Origin: Aurifilum marmelostoma
Taxonomy: Eukaryota; Ascomycota; Sordariomycetes; Diaporthales; Cryphonectriaceae
DNA: 64,000 nucleotides
Reading direction: 5' to 3'
NCBI GenBank assembly: GCA_027559495.1
Contig: JAMXSV010000010.1
Span: 496,001-560,000, forward strand
Below the pieces are notes generated by a model. The model was given only the letters and a program-made list of their open reading frames with translations. It was not told where the DNA came from and ran no database searches. How positions within the stretch are numbered: the stretch's first letter is position 1; every line of letters starts with the position of its first letter. A program made the position numbers and the translations under genes. Positions 13,410-24,800 of this stretch are shown here, piece after piece.

Positions 13410-14388
13410 GCACATCATATGCATTGACTCTATGCACGCAGCAGACCTCATCACAAACCCTTTGTCATTTTTGAAAGTACGATATCATGGTACCATGGTA
13501 GTTCTGTGTACATGATGCAGCCCCCTACACTATGGCAGATCAGGCAAGAAGCTGAGAAAATTGATGGCACACCGCCAGACCATGGGACGCGTCCCAGTTT
13601 ACAGCGTCAGACGACCGAGTCCGCGGCGGAAGGAGCCAGTCCTACCTGACCGTGCTCGGTCCCGGAACACCGGGTAATGCGGGTCCCGGTGCCGAGTTTC
13701 ACGGCACCCTGGACATCAAGGCACTTGGAGGTGCTGGTTTTGCCTCGCAGCGGACAGTGGACGGCTTCTCTGCAGTCGATGTGTCTGCGTATGACGTTCT
13801 CGTCCTGGACGTGGCACGGGCGGACGGGAAGAAGTACACCATCACACTCAAGGATGAAGTGCTACCCCGCCGCCCCGACGGCAGGGAGCAGAGCACCGTC
13901 AGCTGGGAGTACGACTTCGTCGCCACCGCCGGGGAGGAGGCTGACTCGGCAGGCTGTCAACTGGTTATACCCTTTGAGGACTTCAAGCCGACATACCGCG
14001 GCAGGCCAAAGCCAGACGCGAAGCCTATCGACTTGAAGAATGTGAGGAGGATCAGTTTTATGATGAGAAGGTAGGCGGCGGCCAGGCAGGCGTCCATACA
14101 CACACTTTCGACCTTGTGGTGCAATATGCTAATGAGAGGCTGTTCGGCAGTTTCTTTGGCGAGCAGGAGGGAGATTTCTCCATTGTGTTCACCTCTGTTT
14201 CGGTGAGGAAGGGGGAGGCGAAGGAAGAGGCACACGACGGACCGAGAGCAGGCACCGCTGCTGGAAGTGGTAGGCTGGTCGAGACTCGGTCTGGTCTGGA
14301 TGTGGATGGGAGCGACCGCAACGATGGCAGCGGTAACAGCGAGGTCGGTCTCATTTCCTGGATAGGCAGGATTTTGGGATGGTATTAG
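12937..14388 (+). CDS. CIA30-domain protein (complex I intermediate-associated protein 30 family)
   Basis: Three exons: 12937-12959, 13579-14070 and 14151-14388, giving 250 aa. Exon 1 encodes MYLFGGD plus two bases of Arg; joined to exon 2 it reads LFGGDRPWDASQFTASDDR, then RGGRSQSYL, the N-terminal signature of fungal CIA30 proteins. The 80-bp second intron (GTAGGC, branch GCTAAT, CAG) joins SFMMR to SFFGEQEGDFS, the conserved end of the domain, followed by a Gly/Ser/Asp-rich tail. Family members act as assembly factors for mitochondrial complex I or, in shorter fungal forms like this, have unassigned roles; no targeting peptide is visible. The first intron is 619 bp (GTATGTGA to CCAG), unusually long, and carries two CA microsatellites. 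The start is uncertain: ATG 12865 is in frame upstream and would add 24 residues. Confidence 0.75.
12990..13014. repeat. CA repeat in the first intron of the CIA30 gene
   Basis: Interrupted (CA)n just inside the proposed 619-bp intron, 30 bases after the donor. Confidence 0.9.
13371..13405. repeat. (CA)17 microsatellite in the CIA30 intron
   Basis: Perfect CA repeat of 35 bp continuing into CGCACGCAC. It sits inside the proposed first intron of the CIA30 gene, so length changes here would alter intron size but not the protein. Confidence 0.93.
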
Positions 14389-15043
14389 GTGTGACCCAAG
14401 CAGTGGATGGTCTCTATGCCGCCATGTGTCGACTCTGATGGATGCTTTGATGCTTGATAAGAGAGAGAAACCTGGCAGGTGGATACGAAGGGTGGTGGGC
14501 GAATGCAATCAGCTATGGTGTTTATATGATGCTGCTAGGCATCTTGGGTTCTCGTTGTCGCCCTTCAAGCCGTCCAAAGAGCAGCTGTCATTCCTGACAT
14601 CTCACTATCTTGTGATCGGAGGGAGACCGAGGAACTGCATCATGGCTTGAAAGCCAGAGATATGCTTGCCCGGCCTTGTATCTCGAAATTTGATTGGTGA
14701 TTGCATAAAGCACCTGCCATTAATCTGACAAGATTCTCCTTCAGAAACTGAGTCTAATCAATTCCTAACAGCCTGCACCATCCCAAATCAAAATGCCATC
14801 TAGACATGCCCTGTCTTGCTCTTCAGCGGGAAAAAAGTGGGCCACCACCACCCGCAGCGACGCCGTGCAAAGATCAGATTTTCGCGACCGACACCAAACC
14901 CTCGGCCGACACAGACTGCCTCCTTCAACGCAGCTCCTTGAGCCCAGGGTAATGAATGCCTCAAGCTCCCACAAAAGACATTGAATGATAGAGCCCTAAC
15001 CCTTGTCCCACCAACCCAGCCCGTGAAGAGCAATATCAGAACA
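14389..15043. other. Intergenic spacer between the CIA30 and NYN-like genes
   Basis: About 650 bp. Contains the 3' region of the CIA30 gene and the presumed promoter of the next gene. No conserved open frame or RNA gene seen. Confidence 0.5.
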
Positions 15044-16361
15044 ATGTCTCGACTCCTCCTGGCCCCGTCTGGCGGCGGCCTCAACATCCACCACTACATC
15101 TTGAAACCTGCCGCCACCGGTGCCAGCCTCACCACCAACCCCAATCTCTTCACACAGCGCCGCTTCCACGGCAGAGAGCGCAAGGCCCAGCGCAGGGGCA
15201 AACTCAACCGGCCGGGCCTCGAGCAGATCCGCGCCAAGACGGCCCGGCTGGCCCGTGAGAGGAGGGACGCCGCGCTCAGGGCGAGGGCTGCGCAGGCCAC
15301 CGCAGCAGACAGGTTCATCCCGGCGGTTCTGAGCCCGCAGGACGGGCGCGTGCGGATCAGGGACGAGGCGGCGCGGCGGAGGGAGGGGGGTGGCTGCTGC
15401 GCGGGCGAGACGGCGGGCGCGGGTGGAGGAGGCGGAGGGGCTGTTTGCGGGGCTGGGGTGGGCGGATCGGATCTTGGTTGTGGATTTGTATAACTTTGTT
15501 GGGTCGAGGCCTTCGGTGGGTGGGCTTGTTCCTGGTAGAAGGGGCGGCTTGTTGGTGGTGGAGGAGATGGTGGAAGAAGAAGAAGAAGGGGTGATGAGGA
15601 GGAGAACGAGGAGGGCGGCGAGCAGGGCTGAGAGGAGGAGGTTGGGACACCTCTCCACGCGCGTCATGAGACGGCTGGGTCGTCTCGCGTCTGCTAGAGG
15701 GTGCGAGGTGCTCGTCATGGTGGAGGGAGAGGCCCGCGACATGAAGGCGCCGCGCGGTGTCGGGCTCATCCGTGCACGCCCCGTCGCGGGCAAGGATGTG
15801 GGGGATGATGCCATTGTCGAGCATATCGATGGCCTTGTCCTGGATGGAGGGGTGGTGCCTCACCGTCTAGTCCTGGTCACGGCGGATGTGGCGCTGAGGG
15901 AGCGTGTGCCGCTGGAGGTGATCAAGAGGGCACCCGAGTGGCTCTGGCGGGAGCTGGACGAGCTGGGAGAGGGAGAGGAAGATGTTGATAGCGTGGTGGA
16001 TGAGTGTGATGAGGGTATGTTGGAGGAGTATGGAAGCAGGGCAGGCAACGGTGAGGCTCGGGATCATCACAGTATAAAGGATCCCGCCGGGAGGAGGAAG
16101 AACTGGGTGGTGGGGTGGATCTTGTCCATCCTACGGCCTCTTTCCCCTGCCAAGTTCTACGACTACTGCTCTTACGTTATCACACGTGTTCTTGGAGGGC
16201 CATGGAAATCGGTGTCGCAGGACCGGCGAGAGCAGAGCCATTCTCCGAGGGCTGAGAACCTCAAAGGCAACACATGCTACAAATCCACAGCACATTCCAA
16301 GCCCTCCAGGACCTGGAACCACAGAAGGAAGCACCAGATACATAACGAGCATCAATTATAA
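15044..16361 (+). CDS. Predicted NYN/PIN-fold nuclease-like protein with a probable mitochondrial presequence; one-base frameshift
   Basis: Two overlapping frames form one protein if one G is removed from the G6 run at 15385-15390; the result is 438 aa. The first frame starts at ATG 15044 with an acid-poor, Arg-containing N-terminus ending in TQRRFHGRERK, like a mitochondrial targeting peptide, and then a basic Arg/Ala-rich helix. The second frame carries ILVVDLYNFVG, then LVMVEGEARD, KDVGDDAIVEHI and LVLVTADVALRERV. The order D-x-x-N, D/E, DD, TAD-x-x-LR matches YacP-like NYN domains (PIN-superfamily RNases), so RNA cleavage is a reasonable inference, not shown. No other gene name is recognised. 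The tail after residue 300 is acidic, then basic. A bare ATG annotation would split this gene in two. Confidence 0.6.
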
Positions 16362-17858
16362 TCAGGAAGAGTATTAGAGTACCTGAATCTCTTGGACCAT
16401 TGTCAGTCGACCGACATCAGAACGAAGGTGTGCCTAGTCCGGTCCGCTGAGCGCCGTCAAGGTCAGCTCAGCAGACGGTCCTCATATGGCTTCTGAGACC
16501 AGCCAAACCCATACCTCGCTGATCTCAAGGCCAGAAGAAGATGTTGAGAGGACGTTACAGAAGTGTCTCGAATGCAGACGAGTTTTGTTCGAGCTCTGGT
16601 GGTCCCGTGTCATTATCTCACATTGATCCTACCTCATGATGAGTCGATCCACCACAGCAGAGTTATTATACACCCCTCAGCTTGAGATATACAACATACT
16701 ATAGTGTTCAGTCATGACTGCAATCAACAGCAAGAATAACATGAGCAAAAGAAGATGAAAAGGAAAAAGAAAGGACAAAAACAAACACATGCAACACCGG
16801 GTATTCGCTAATGGCCACCCACTAAACTACTAATCCGGCCCTCAGTGGCTTGTTTAGGGGAGAGCGGACGGGATCCCAAGTTTTCCACTAGGTATGGTCG
16901 CATGTGGTGGAATAACAGTCAAGAATGTCTTATATATTCAGAACCATTCCTGATTCTTAGAGCTTAAGGTTTATTCTCATTCCACTTTGTGATGCTGTGA
17001 ACTGGGTAAAGGGTACCGCTACTACTTCTCTGTAGATGCTTGCTGACTTTGACAGTCAGAACCTGAAAGGAATCTTGAACCTAACGGTCATCGTTCAAGG
17101 ACAGTGGAGAGAACAGCGGAAACAAGAAGCACATGCTTGTCGACATGACGATAGATGGTGTTATGCTTCAGGCTGATCAGGCAGGTATTTACTAAAACAC
17201 GCAGCCCAGTCTTTGCAATAATAGTCTGAGAATTATGATCATTCCTGGGCACTCCCACGACAACATCTATGGGCTTTTACACGATGTGATCACATTGACA
17301 ACAGATGGACTCGACTGATTTGGTTCCATTATCATTTATGCCCAGATGCTGCGTTTCACAGCCAGAAGTGATTGGCTGTTGGTTTCGGGTCAGGATGCAC
17401 AGTTAGTTCTCTTCCACCTAGAATTTGAGCTTGACTCTGCCAGTTTATTGGTCACCACACAGTGGCATGCAGCTGCCACAAGCGCCAGGTCATCCCGTAC
17501 CAGTTGTCAGCATATGAGAGGCTGTTCTTGCGGGGGCGTACAGTAATCACGACACAGCTGAGCCTCGATCGGCGTCAGCTCCCTCCTCCCTTTGGCTTTT
17601 CGTCTTCTCAATCTTGTTTTTCAAAGTATACGACCTCTTCTTCTTGTTTTATCATCGTTGCGTGTCGCAACTGGATCTCAAAACCAGGCGAGGGTGATTG
17701 TGACACCACCTTGCAAGCCGGGCAGCGCATGCAGAGGCATTCTCCGTCCGCGCCTCCCCCTGCCAACACTTCCTGATAAAGGTGCTGCATAATTACCTCA
17801 CGCTGTAGGCTTTTGGGTTTGATATGAGCCATACACAAAGAAGGACAAACTCGACACA
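16362..17858. other. Intergenic region upstream of the HET gene
   Basis: About 1.5 kb, more AT-rich than its neighbours, with short overlapping frames only. Nothing recognisable; it presumably holds the HET promoter. Confidence 0.5.
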
Positions 17859-20048
17859 ATGAAAAAGTCTGCCGGTACACGTTCCCTGGAAGCCGCTACA
17901 ATGGACGAGGCAGACGAGAATGGGGAGGATGACAATTCTATGGCGACAACGACAAGAAAGCGACCCAAAAAATATTGGATAGCCATTAAACAACGTTTCA
18001 GCCGGTCAGGAGTGCAAGTGCCATATTCATTCGTCTACACGAAACTATCGAGTCCAGACTCGACTCGGTTACTAATTGTGTCCCAATCCGACGACCGGGA
18101 CAGCGAGATCTGCTGCCGTCTAGACGAAATACGCCTCTCCGAGGTTGGTTGTGGCGATGACAATGGGTACACGGCCCTTTCGTACGCCTGGGGAACGTCA
18201 ATCCCCAGCTGTGAGATACGGATCGGAGAGTACAAGCGCCTCATCAACCCCAACCTCGAGTCGGCACTCCGCCACCTGCGCCGCCGCGACCGTCCCATCC
18301 GGCTTTGGATCGACGCGCTCTGCATCAACCAGACCGACCTTCTCGAGCGCAACCAACAAGTCCAGCAGATGCGTCAGATATACGCCGCAGCCTCGGAGAC
18401 GGTCATCTACCTCGGCGCACAGGATGGTGGTAATACTGGCCTCTCTGCCTGGAACTTTCTCGAGCGGAACAGCTCCTGGGCCTGGAATGAACTCCAGGAA
18501 CGTGACTCTACGGTTGCCGAGAAGCTGAACAGCTCCCTACTGTACTTCCGCGGGGACCTGAGTGATGTCGAGCTGGATGTCTTGCCCCGACCATGGTTCC
18601 GAAGACTCTGGGTCTTCCAAGAGGCTGTGGTCTCGAGAAACGTGTCTATACAGTGCGGCCATCGGCGGATCTCCTGGGATGACTTCTGCGCAACGGTCCT
18701 GCTGTCTCCCAAGTTCCATGACCGCTACGGCTTTAGCCTTCAATACCTTGACAGCGCAGGTATTGTGCGAGACATAGCCCTCTCACGCAGCGAGTACCTG
18801 CGCAGCCAAGGCCTGCATCAGTTTCTGCCAAAGTGGACAATACCCGAGCCGCCGGACACCACACCCGACGGTCTAACCATTTTAAAGTTGCTTGTAAGGA
18901 CAAGATATCTTCAGGCCACTGACCCGAGGGACAAAATATTTGGCCTCTTGGGTATAGCCACCGACATCGACGCGAGCAACCCTGGGTTTGCCATCGACTA
19001 CAGCCTAGGCTACGACCAACTCTGTGGCCGGTTTGCAAACCACATGATCAAGACGATGAAATCATACGACATCATCTCCTACGCGAAACCTCTCTCTTCG
19101 AGACGAAATATGTCCACTTGGGTGCCTGACTGGTGCTTGATGGGCAAATTCCCCTCCAAGAGCGACAGCGACCGCACTATCCTGGAGACCCTCCCGACAG
19201 AGACACAGGAACAGAAGCGAGCTCGACGGGAGCGTGTGGTCAGATCGTGGCCCGCTCACAACGACCGCCATGTGCTTGTGTCAGCAGGGCGTATCATCGG
19301 CCAGATTGAGGAACGTACCTCACCACTGCAGCTGTTTGGACTGGACGAGGTCAAATTCGAAGCCGAGAGGATCAGCGCAAGCCAGGAGGGCGACAAGTTC
19401 AATTCTATCATGGCATTGTGGAGCGAAAGGTTCTTCTTTGACACGAATGTTATCGGCTTAAAGTCAAGTTGCGGTGGTAGTGATACTCATGTGTCGGATA
19501 CACACGTCCAGCAATGGCAGTCGGTCAGCATCAACGGCCGAGACGGCCTCTTGTTGGGGGGCCCCAAGAGTCCTGAACGAGCGGCGCGGTTATCTTCTCA
19601 TCTGGACCGCGCCAGGGTGCAGGATCACACCTCAGTCGAGCACCACCTGTACACCAGAGGACGCCAGACCGTCAGCTGGTCGGACGGCAACAACAAAGCT
19701 GCGGTCCCCATCATCGATCCCGAGTCCATCGTAGATGGCAAGAGACTGGCTATCTGCATCACGGCCGAGGCTCCCTTTGAGCAGCTGGCTCTGGTCCCCG
19801 ACATCGCAGAGACGGGGGACCTGATTGTGCAGCTGAGCGGGTCGCGTGTGCCATATGTTGTCGGACCTCCTGTCCATGGCATCAGTCGCAGGTCCTGGCC
19901 CGATAAGGTTGTTGATATGAGCTGGATGTTCGTGGAGGGGCCAGAGGTCGTCAAACTCGTGAAATGCAGGCTTGTTGGCGAGTGCGTGCTCAATGATTTC
20001 GAGGAGGGACGCGAGGAAATGATGCAGACGACTATCGCTATACATTAA
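17859..20048 (+). CDS. Heterokaryon incompatibility (HET) domain protein
   Basis: Single-exon 729-aa protein. From about residue 104 it shows the HET blocks in order: YTALSYAWG, then LWIDALCINQ, NQQVQQMRQIY with VIYLG, and PWFRRLWVFQEAVV. After the domain there is a long variable region with DPRDKIFGLLGIA and a C-terminal RLVGEC segment, the usual layout of large HET proteins. The family controls non-self recognition between hyphae, often triggering cell death after fusion of unlike strains; a partner locus is not identifiable here. No NACHT, ankyrin or WD repeats are attached. A G6 run at 19556-19561 stays in frame. A second in-frame ATG at 17901 is an alternative start. Whether this copy acts in incompatibility is unknown. 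Confidence 0.92.
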   Translation: MKKSAGTRSLEAATMDEADENGEDDNSMATTTRKRPKKYWIAIKQRFSRSGVQVPYSFVYTKLSSPDSTRLLIVSQSDDRDSEICCRLDEIRLSEVGCGDDNGYTALSYAWGTSIPSCEIRIGEYKRLINPNLESALRHLRRRDRPIRLWIDALCINQTDLLERNQQVQQMRQIYAAASETVIYLGAQDGGNTGLSAWNFLERNSSWAWNELQERDSTVAEKLNSSLLYFRGDLSDVELDVLPRPWFRRLWVFQEAVVSRNVSIQCGHRRISWDDFCATVLLSPKFHDRYGFSLQYLDSAGIVRDIALSRSEYLRSQGLHQFLPKWTIPEPPDTTPDGLTILKLLVRTRYLQATDPRDKIFGLLGIATDIDASNPGFAIDYSLGYDQLCGRFANHMIKTMKSYDIISYAKPLSSRRNMSTWVPDWCLMGKFPSKSDSDRTILETLPTETQEQKRARRERVVRSWPAHNDRHVLVSAGRIIGQIEERTSPLQLFGLDEVKFEAERISASQEGDKFNSIMALWSERFFFDTNVIGLKSSCGGSDTHVSDTHVQQWQSVSINGRDGLLLGGPKSPERAARLSSHLDRARVQDHTSVEHHLYTRGRQTVSWSDGNNKAAVPIIDPESIVDGKRLAICITAEAPFEQLALVPDIAETGDLIVQLSGSRVPYVVGPPVHGISRRSWPDKVVDMSWMFVEGPEVVKLVKCRLVGECVLNDFEEGREEMMQTTIAIH

Positions 20049-20861
20049 TAAGTTATTACTGATATTCTGTTCACAAAAGTTGCTTCAACCTCATCAGCAT
20101 ATCCTCACCCGGTGTGCGTGTGCACATCACAGCCACAGACGCGATCACCAGACTTGTCTAGGTTGTCAAGATATTGCACAGCTCTGTTTACTATACTTCA
20201 ACCAAACAGACCGTTCAGATCTCGAGAAGTCTTCTAGGCTTCTCCGCCATTTATCACAATTGTCCGACAAGAAACATTTCTGCAACTAGCATCGATCTGA
20301 ATATTGTCATTATCCATATATGCCCTCGCACCCTAAAACCAGCCCTATAATTACAGGTAAAGTTTACTAATGATTTATCTTGTAACTACGGACATCTTTT
20401 CTGATGATCATGAGAGGTACCAGCTAATTCCGCATGTATATTGCGTGGCATGAGAGAGAATTGGGACACCGGAACGTAACCACCCGGCACCAAGGGCAAG
20501 CCGCGCCGCCCAGCAATATACACGACACCAGGAAGAACCCCCCTGGAGAAATTTCCGCCAAGCCCTCGCTGTCCTGGCCCGAGTCCCCAAGGTCTGGTGT
20601 ATTCAGAGAGGGCGCAGACAGACCATGCGGCGCACCAGAGCCCGGTTCTATTCAGGGAACTTCCGCTCCAGGTTCCGTGTGCTAGCATTCTCATATAAAG
20701 AGCGGCGAGGGCTGGGCCCAAGCAGTGCAGGGGAAAATACAGAATTTGGAACGACGATGTAGGATCGAGATACACTTCCTTCAGCACATTCCTTTCTGTC
20801 TCTGTTGTAATTAATAATCACCTTCTTATGTGATCGCGAGATCGATCAAGTGGAATATACA
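20049..20861. other. Intergenic region between the HET and CBM1 genes
   Basis: About 810 bp without a supported open frame. Includes the TATA element listed at 20694. Confidence 0.55.
20694..20700 (+). promoter_or_regulatory. TATA box of the CBM1 gene
   Basis: TATAAAG in the context TCATATAAAG, 162 bases before the ATG at 20862. The position suits a fungal core promoter with a short leader. Confidence 0.5.
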
Positions 20862-21859
20862 ATGAAGCAGAGGGTCCTCATCACGCTGCTTTGCCTCGCT
20901 GCAGGCGTCGCATCACAGAGCACGGCTGGTGCATACAACCAGTGTAAGACGATCATCATGATGGTGTAGAAGTCCTTTTTTTCCAGGGCAATTTACTTGT
21001 AAGCAATAGTTTTTGTCTGTTGAGGCTGATACTAGTTACACTCAAGGCGGAGGAAGCGGCTACACCGGCCCTACGGCCTGCGTATCGGGTTACTTCTGCA
21101 CGGACTATAACGCCTACTACTACCAGTGCGTGCCCGGCACGGCGACGACGGGACAAGTATCGACGACCGCAGCGTCGACCACAGCCACGGCCACCACCAC
21201 CTCTGCTATCACCACGAGCGCGACAAGCACCAGCACCCCAGCAGCGACAACGACGACGACGACGACGACTGCTCCAGCAGCCACCACCACCGCGGCCTCG
21301 GACACCGCCACGCCATCGGGCACGTCGACCCTCTCGTCAGGCTGGTACTGGATCCGCGCGGTGGAGACGCCCTACTACCACTCGTACCTCCAGACGCTCC
21401 CGACCGCGGCCCCCGGCGACGCGCTGATGGACAGCGCCCTCACGGCGGGGCAGTTCAACATCATCGACGGCCAGCTCGTCTACAACACCGGGTCGGGGAC
21501 CGACGGCGCCCTGTACATGTGGGTCGAGGACCCGGCGGACAAGACCCAGCGGGCCCTGCTGACGTGGTTCAACTCGACCGAGAACACGTATGGCAACTTC
21601 TCCTTCTCGGGGGACACGGTGACCTGGGTCGACCCGGACGTGGACAGGGGCAACACGGCCGCGTTCTATGTGTGTCCAGACAACACAACGGGTGCCAACG
21701 ATCTGTACGTGAACACAGGGGCGTATGATTATGATACGCCTTCGGGTTGCTATGACATCGATGTAAGTGTGACAAGCTCGAGCCCCCGGGAGTCTTTGGC
21801 TGATTACGAGTGATGATGGTTAGATCCATTCTTATGGTGGGTCAACGGCCACCGTTTGA
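20862..21859 (+). CDS. Secreted CBM1 (fungal cellulose-binding) protein with an uncharacterised C-terminal domain
   Basis: Exons 20862-20943, 21047-21762 and 21824-21859 give 277 aa. The protein starts with a signal peptide (MKQRVLITLLCLAAGVAS). The first intron (103 bp, GTAAGA to CAAG) splits a Cys codon; joining restores a textbook CBM1: NQCGGGSGYTGPTAC, SGYFC, NAYYYQC. A Thr/Ala/Ser linker of about 60 residues follows, then a domain beginning SGWYWIRAVETPYYHSYLQ, with three N-glycosylation sequons, a fold I cannot name. CBM1 targets cellulose or chitin-like surfaces, so the protein is extracellular and likely bound to plant cell wall. The last intron (61 bp, GTAAGT, CTGATT, TTAG) is my preference; without it the frame ends at 21813 after DIDVSVTSSSPRESLADYE. 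No catalytic domain is recognised. Confidence 0.82.
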
Positions 21860-24800
21860 AGGGGATGACTAGTCCAGGTGGTGTCTCGACAACAGGAAAT
21901 TACTACAAAGTTTGAAGCGAATATAATAGAGAAATTTAAGTCGAAATGAGAAATTTCGTTTCGTGCGGTCCCTTTCTTGCTCGGGATTCATCCTCCACTC
22001 AAGAGAGCTCTTTCGGCAAGCGGAACAACACAGCCGTGGAAAAATTCTCTGTGAACGCGTTTTAAGCAGAACTTGTCGGGTCTGCATGTCTCGAAGTCTG
22101 CTTCTTGTCAGCTCCACGTATCATTCTGAGATCGGGAAATACTGTAGGTGATATATGGTGACTCCTAGGACTGACTTGACACATGACTCTATCTCCATGA
22201 TATCATTGAAAGATGACGGAGATCAGTTTGCTTTACTTTGTGCAGCGCAGTCAAAATTTCCTCCAGGAAAAAGAGTCGAACCATGGGTCGACGCAGGGAA
22301 GGGAGAATACCACAGCAGACTCAACTCAGCCCCGAGGTTGTGACCGTTACAAAAAACGAAACGTACCTCAAATGCAATGATTGCACCAAGCTAGCTAACG
22401 AGATGAGACCATGACAGACGTTTCTGATATCATAGTCTGCTAATGGACAGTATCCCAGGGATCGACTCTGGGGTTTCCCGCCCGGTAGAAAACCCTGCTA
22501 AAGTAAGTACGCAGGGTACGGTATAGGTTTTGGTATTCATTTCCCGCCCGGTATCCACCATATTGTTCAAGTTAACTCCTTGGTTGGCAGCGTCTCAGCG
22601 GGCTGTAGTTGAAGATGAGCAGCACCAGGATCTTGCATTGTGGAAACTTGATGACTTGTGCAAATTTAATCATACAACGGCTTATCGCCTTCTAGGCTCG
22701 AGGTCTAGACCAGGTCCTGGGTCTCGAAATGGCGGAATCCATGACCTCAGTATTCTGTCTCGGCTCTGTTGGATGGCTCGTATATGTACCGATGGGTAGA
22801 CTAGGAATGCATTGCATCGCATGTACAGGATCCAGATCCTTTTCACTACGTTGTGTTTCTTATTTTTGCCCAGTTTCGACAGCGCCATCGAGGCTAGCGG
22901 CGCTGCTCGACCTTCTCGTCCTGTTTGGGTCAGTAGTGCATGCATGCAACCGGTGAGCTGCGATACAACGTACGCCCTCCCCGATCCTCTGCAAGTGATC
23001 ACGGGCTGGCCACCTTCGACTTGTACATGATTTCGTGTGACCTGCCGCATGTAAGCCAGATCGTGGCAATAGCTGAGGTGCCAAGACGTTGTCCGTGCAG
23101 GCCTGAGTCGACCGACCGAGCCGGAATTGCAGGGGGAAAAGAGAAGAATGAAGTGAGATTGTCTCCACTGGGTATTTCGGTGAATACAGCCATCGGCTCT
23201 CCGCTTCCAGCATGCTAGGAGCTGGAGTTCACCTCCTGCATCGAGACAAGTAGGTGGTCGGCGGCGAGGTCCAATACGATCGTACTAAGCATTTCAGTAG
23301 AGTCGGTGAGGGTTTGAGGAGCGATCTGCTCATCCAACCGCAACCTACCCTTCACATAGAAGGCGCACAGAACATTCCAAAATCTCCGAGGGGTGGCACG
23401 AGATGTTTACGCTGCGCAAGCGTGAGCGGCCTTTAGAGGCAGGACGCAGGCAGTGCATGTGCTGGGATAGCACCCCCCCCCTGGCTCTCTTCCCTTCCCC
23501 CTTGGAACGGAATGCAGCACCCGGCCATCCGGCGTCATGTCCGGCGGAGTTGACCGGCGTTTACAGTAGAATTGATGCAGGTCGGCTGTTATTTCTCAAT
23601 TGGTAACAATTGCCATGCGAGTAGAAGGAGCGGCAGCGTATCATTTGGTGACATATTTGAACAGAACGGGAAGATGACCGTTGTGCCGAATCCTCCGAGA
23701 TCCGCCGGCTTCGGTATGCAGATTCTGGTTTTGTAAAATGTGTGCCGTGACAGGGCTGGAGGTAGCCGCCGGCTGTGACCTTGGCACAGTATTACCACCC
23801 CAAAGGTCGACAAGGAGACCCAAAGGCCCCCAGTGATGTGTTGTCCAGAGCGCAACGCAGTTCTGCATGCATGCAAGGATAGGCGGACCAACGGCAGGTG
23901 AGCAAATAAAAACGTAACAAGTTGTTGGATGGCCATGTGGCTCGTAGGATGCTCGTATGATGAGGAGGGGGTCTTGTGCCGTGGTGGGAGGACCATGGAC
24001 GGATGCGATCCGGCGGAGTCTCGTGGATCGAGTCGGTCGGTTCAGAATCTGCGACAGCCAATCTGATCTTGTTTTCGCAATCACGTATACACCCTTGAAT
24101 ACTGTGTAATAGTATAAGACGCATGTGAAGATCAGCAGCATACCAAATCAGGTAGACACATACAGTATATGCCGCGCGGTGGCACTTAGGTATGTAATAC
24201 ATGTCTCGAACCGGGAGATTACCGGCATCGCTCTAAGTGCAGGGATTGGCGTTGGAACAATGGCGAACGCAGATCTTGAGGCTGTCGATCATCCCACACG
24301 AGGCCTGACTGACCCCCACGGTCCAGTCAGCCAGAGCCGCGCTGTCGGATCCGAACCCAGGCTAGAAGAAGGGGTGGATGTGTTCGAATGGGCTTCTATT
24401 GCATGCCCTTGCCGCCCTTGGTGCCACGCCCGAACATTCGACGTCGGGTCTGAGAGATACACGTGCCTCTTGTGTCTCTTTGCCACGAGCACGAGCAGCC
24501 AGTCAAGAGTCTGGCTTCGACCTCGGTGCTGCTCCGGCCCGTGTGCGTCCAGTCGCATGCACATCGTCTATTCCGGGTTTGTAGGAAGTGGATGGTGCCC
24601 CGCAGAGCGCTTGACTGTTAATGCCATACGGAATACCTTGGAGTCCTTGACAGATCTGGTGGGCCCGCGGGGTTGTCTCCATACTGTAATAGTAGACTCC
24701 TGCACAGTACGGATGGGTCATGCCACCCCTGATGGGCACCTCGAGGCGCGACGATGCCTCACGATATCGTGTGGGGGGACAGAACTGACACAAGTCGTAC

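Noticed and set aside
15385..15390. Pseudogenisation or programmed frameshifting as the reason for the broken frames
   Set aside because: The same one-base excess in the same run length in four genes is better explained by homopolymer miscalls; no slippery heptamer with a downstream structure was evident. Kept open pending reads.
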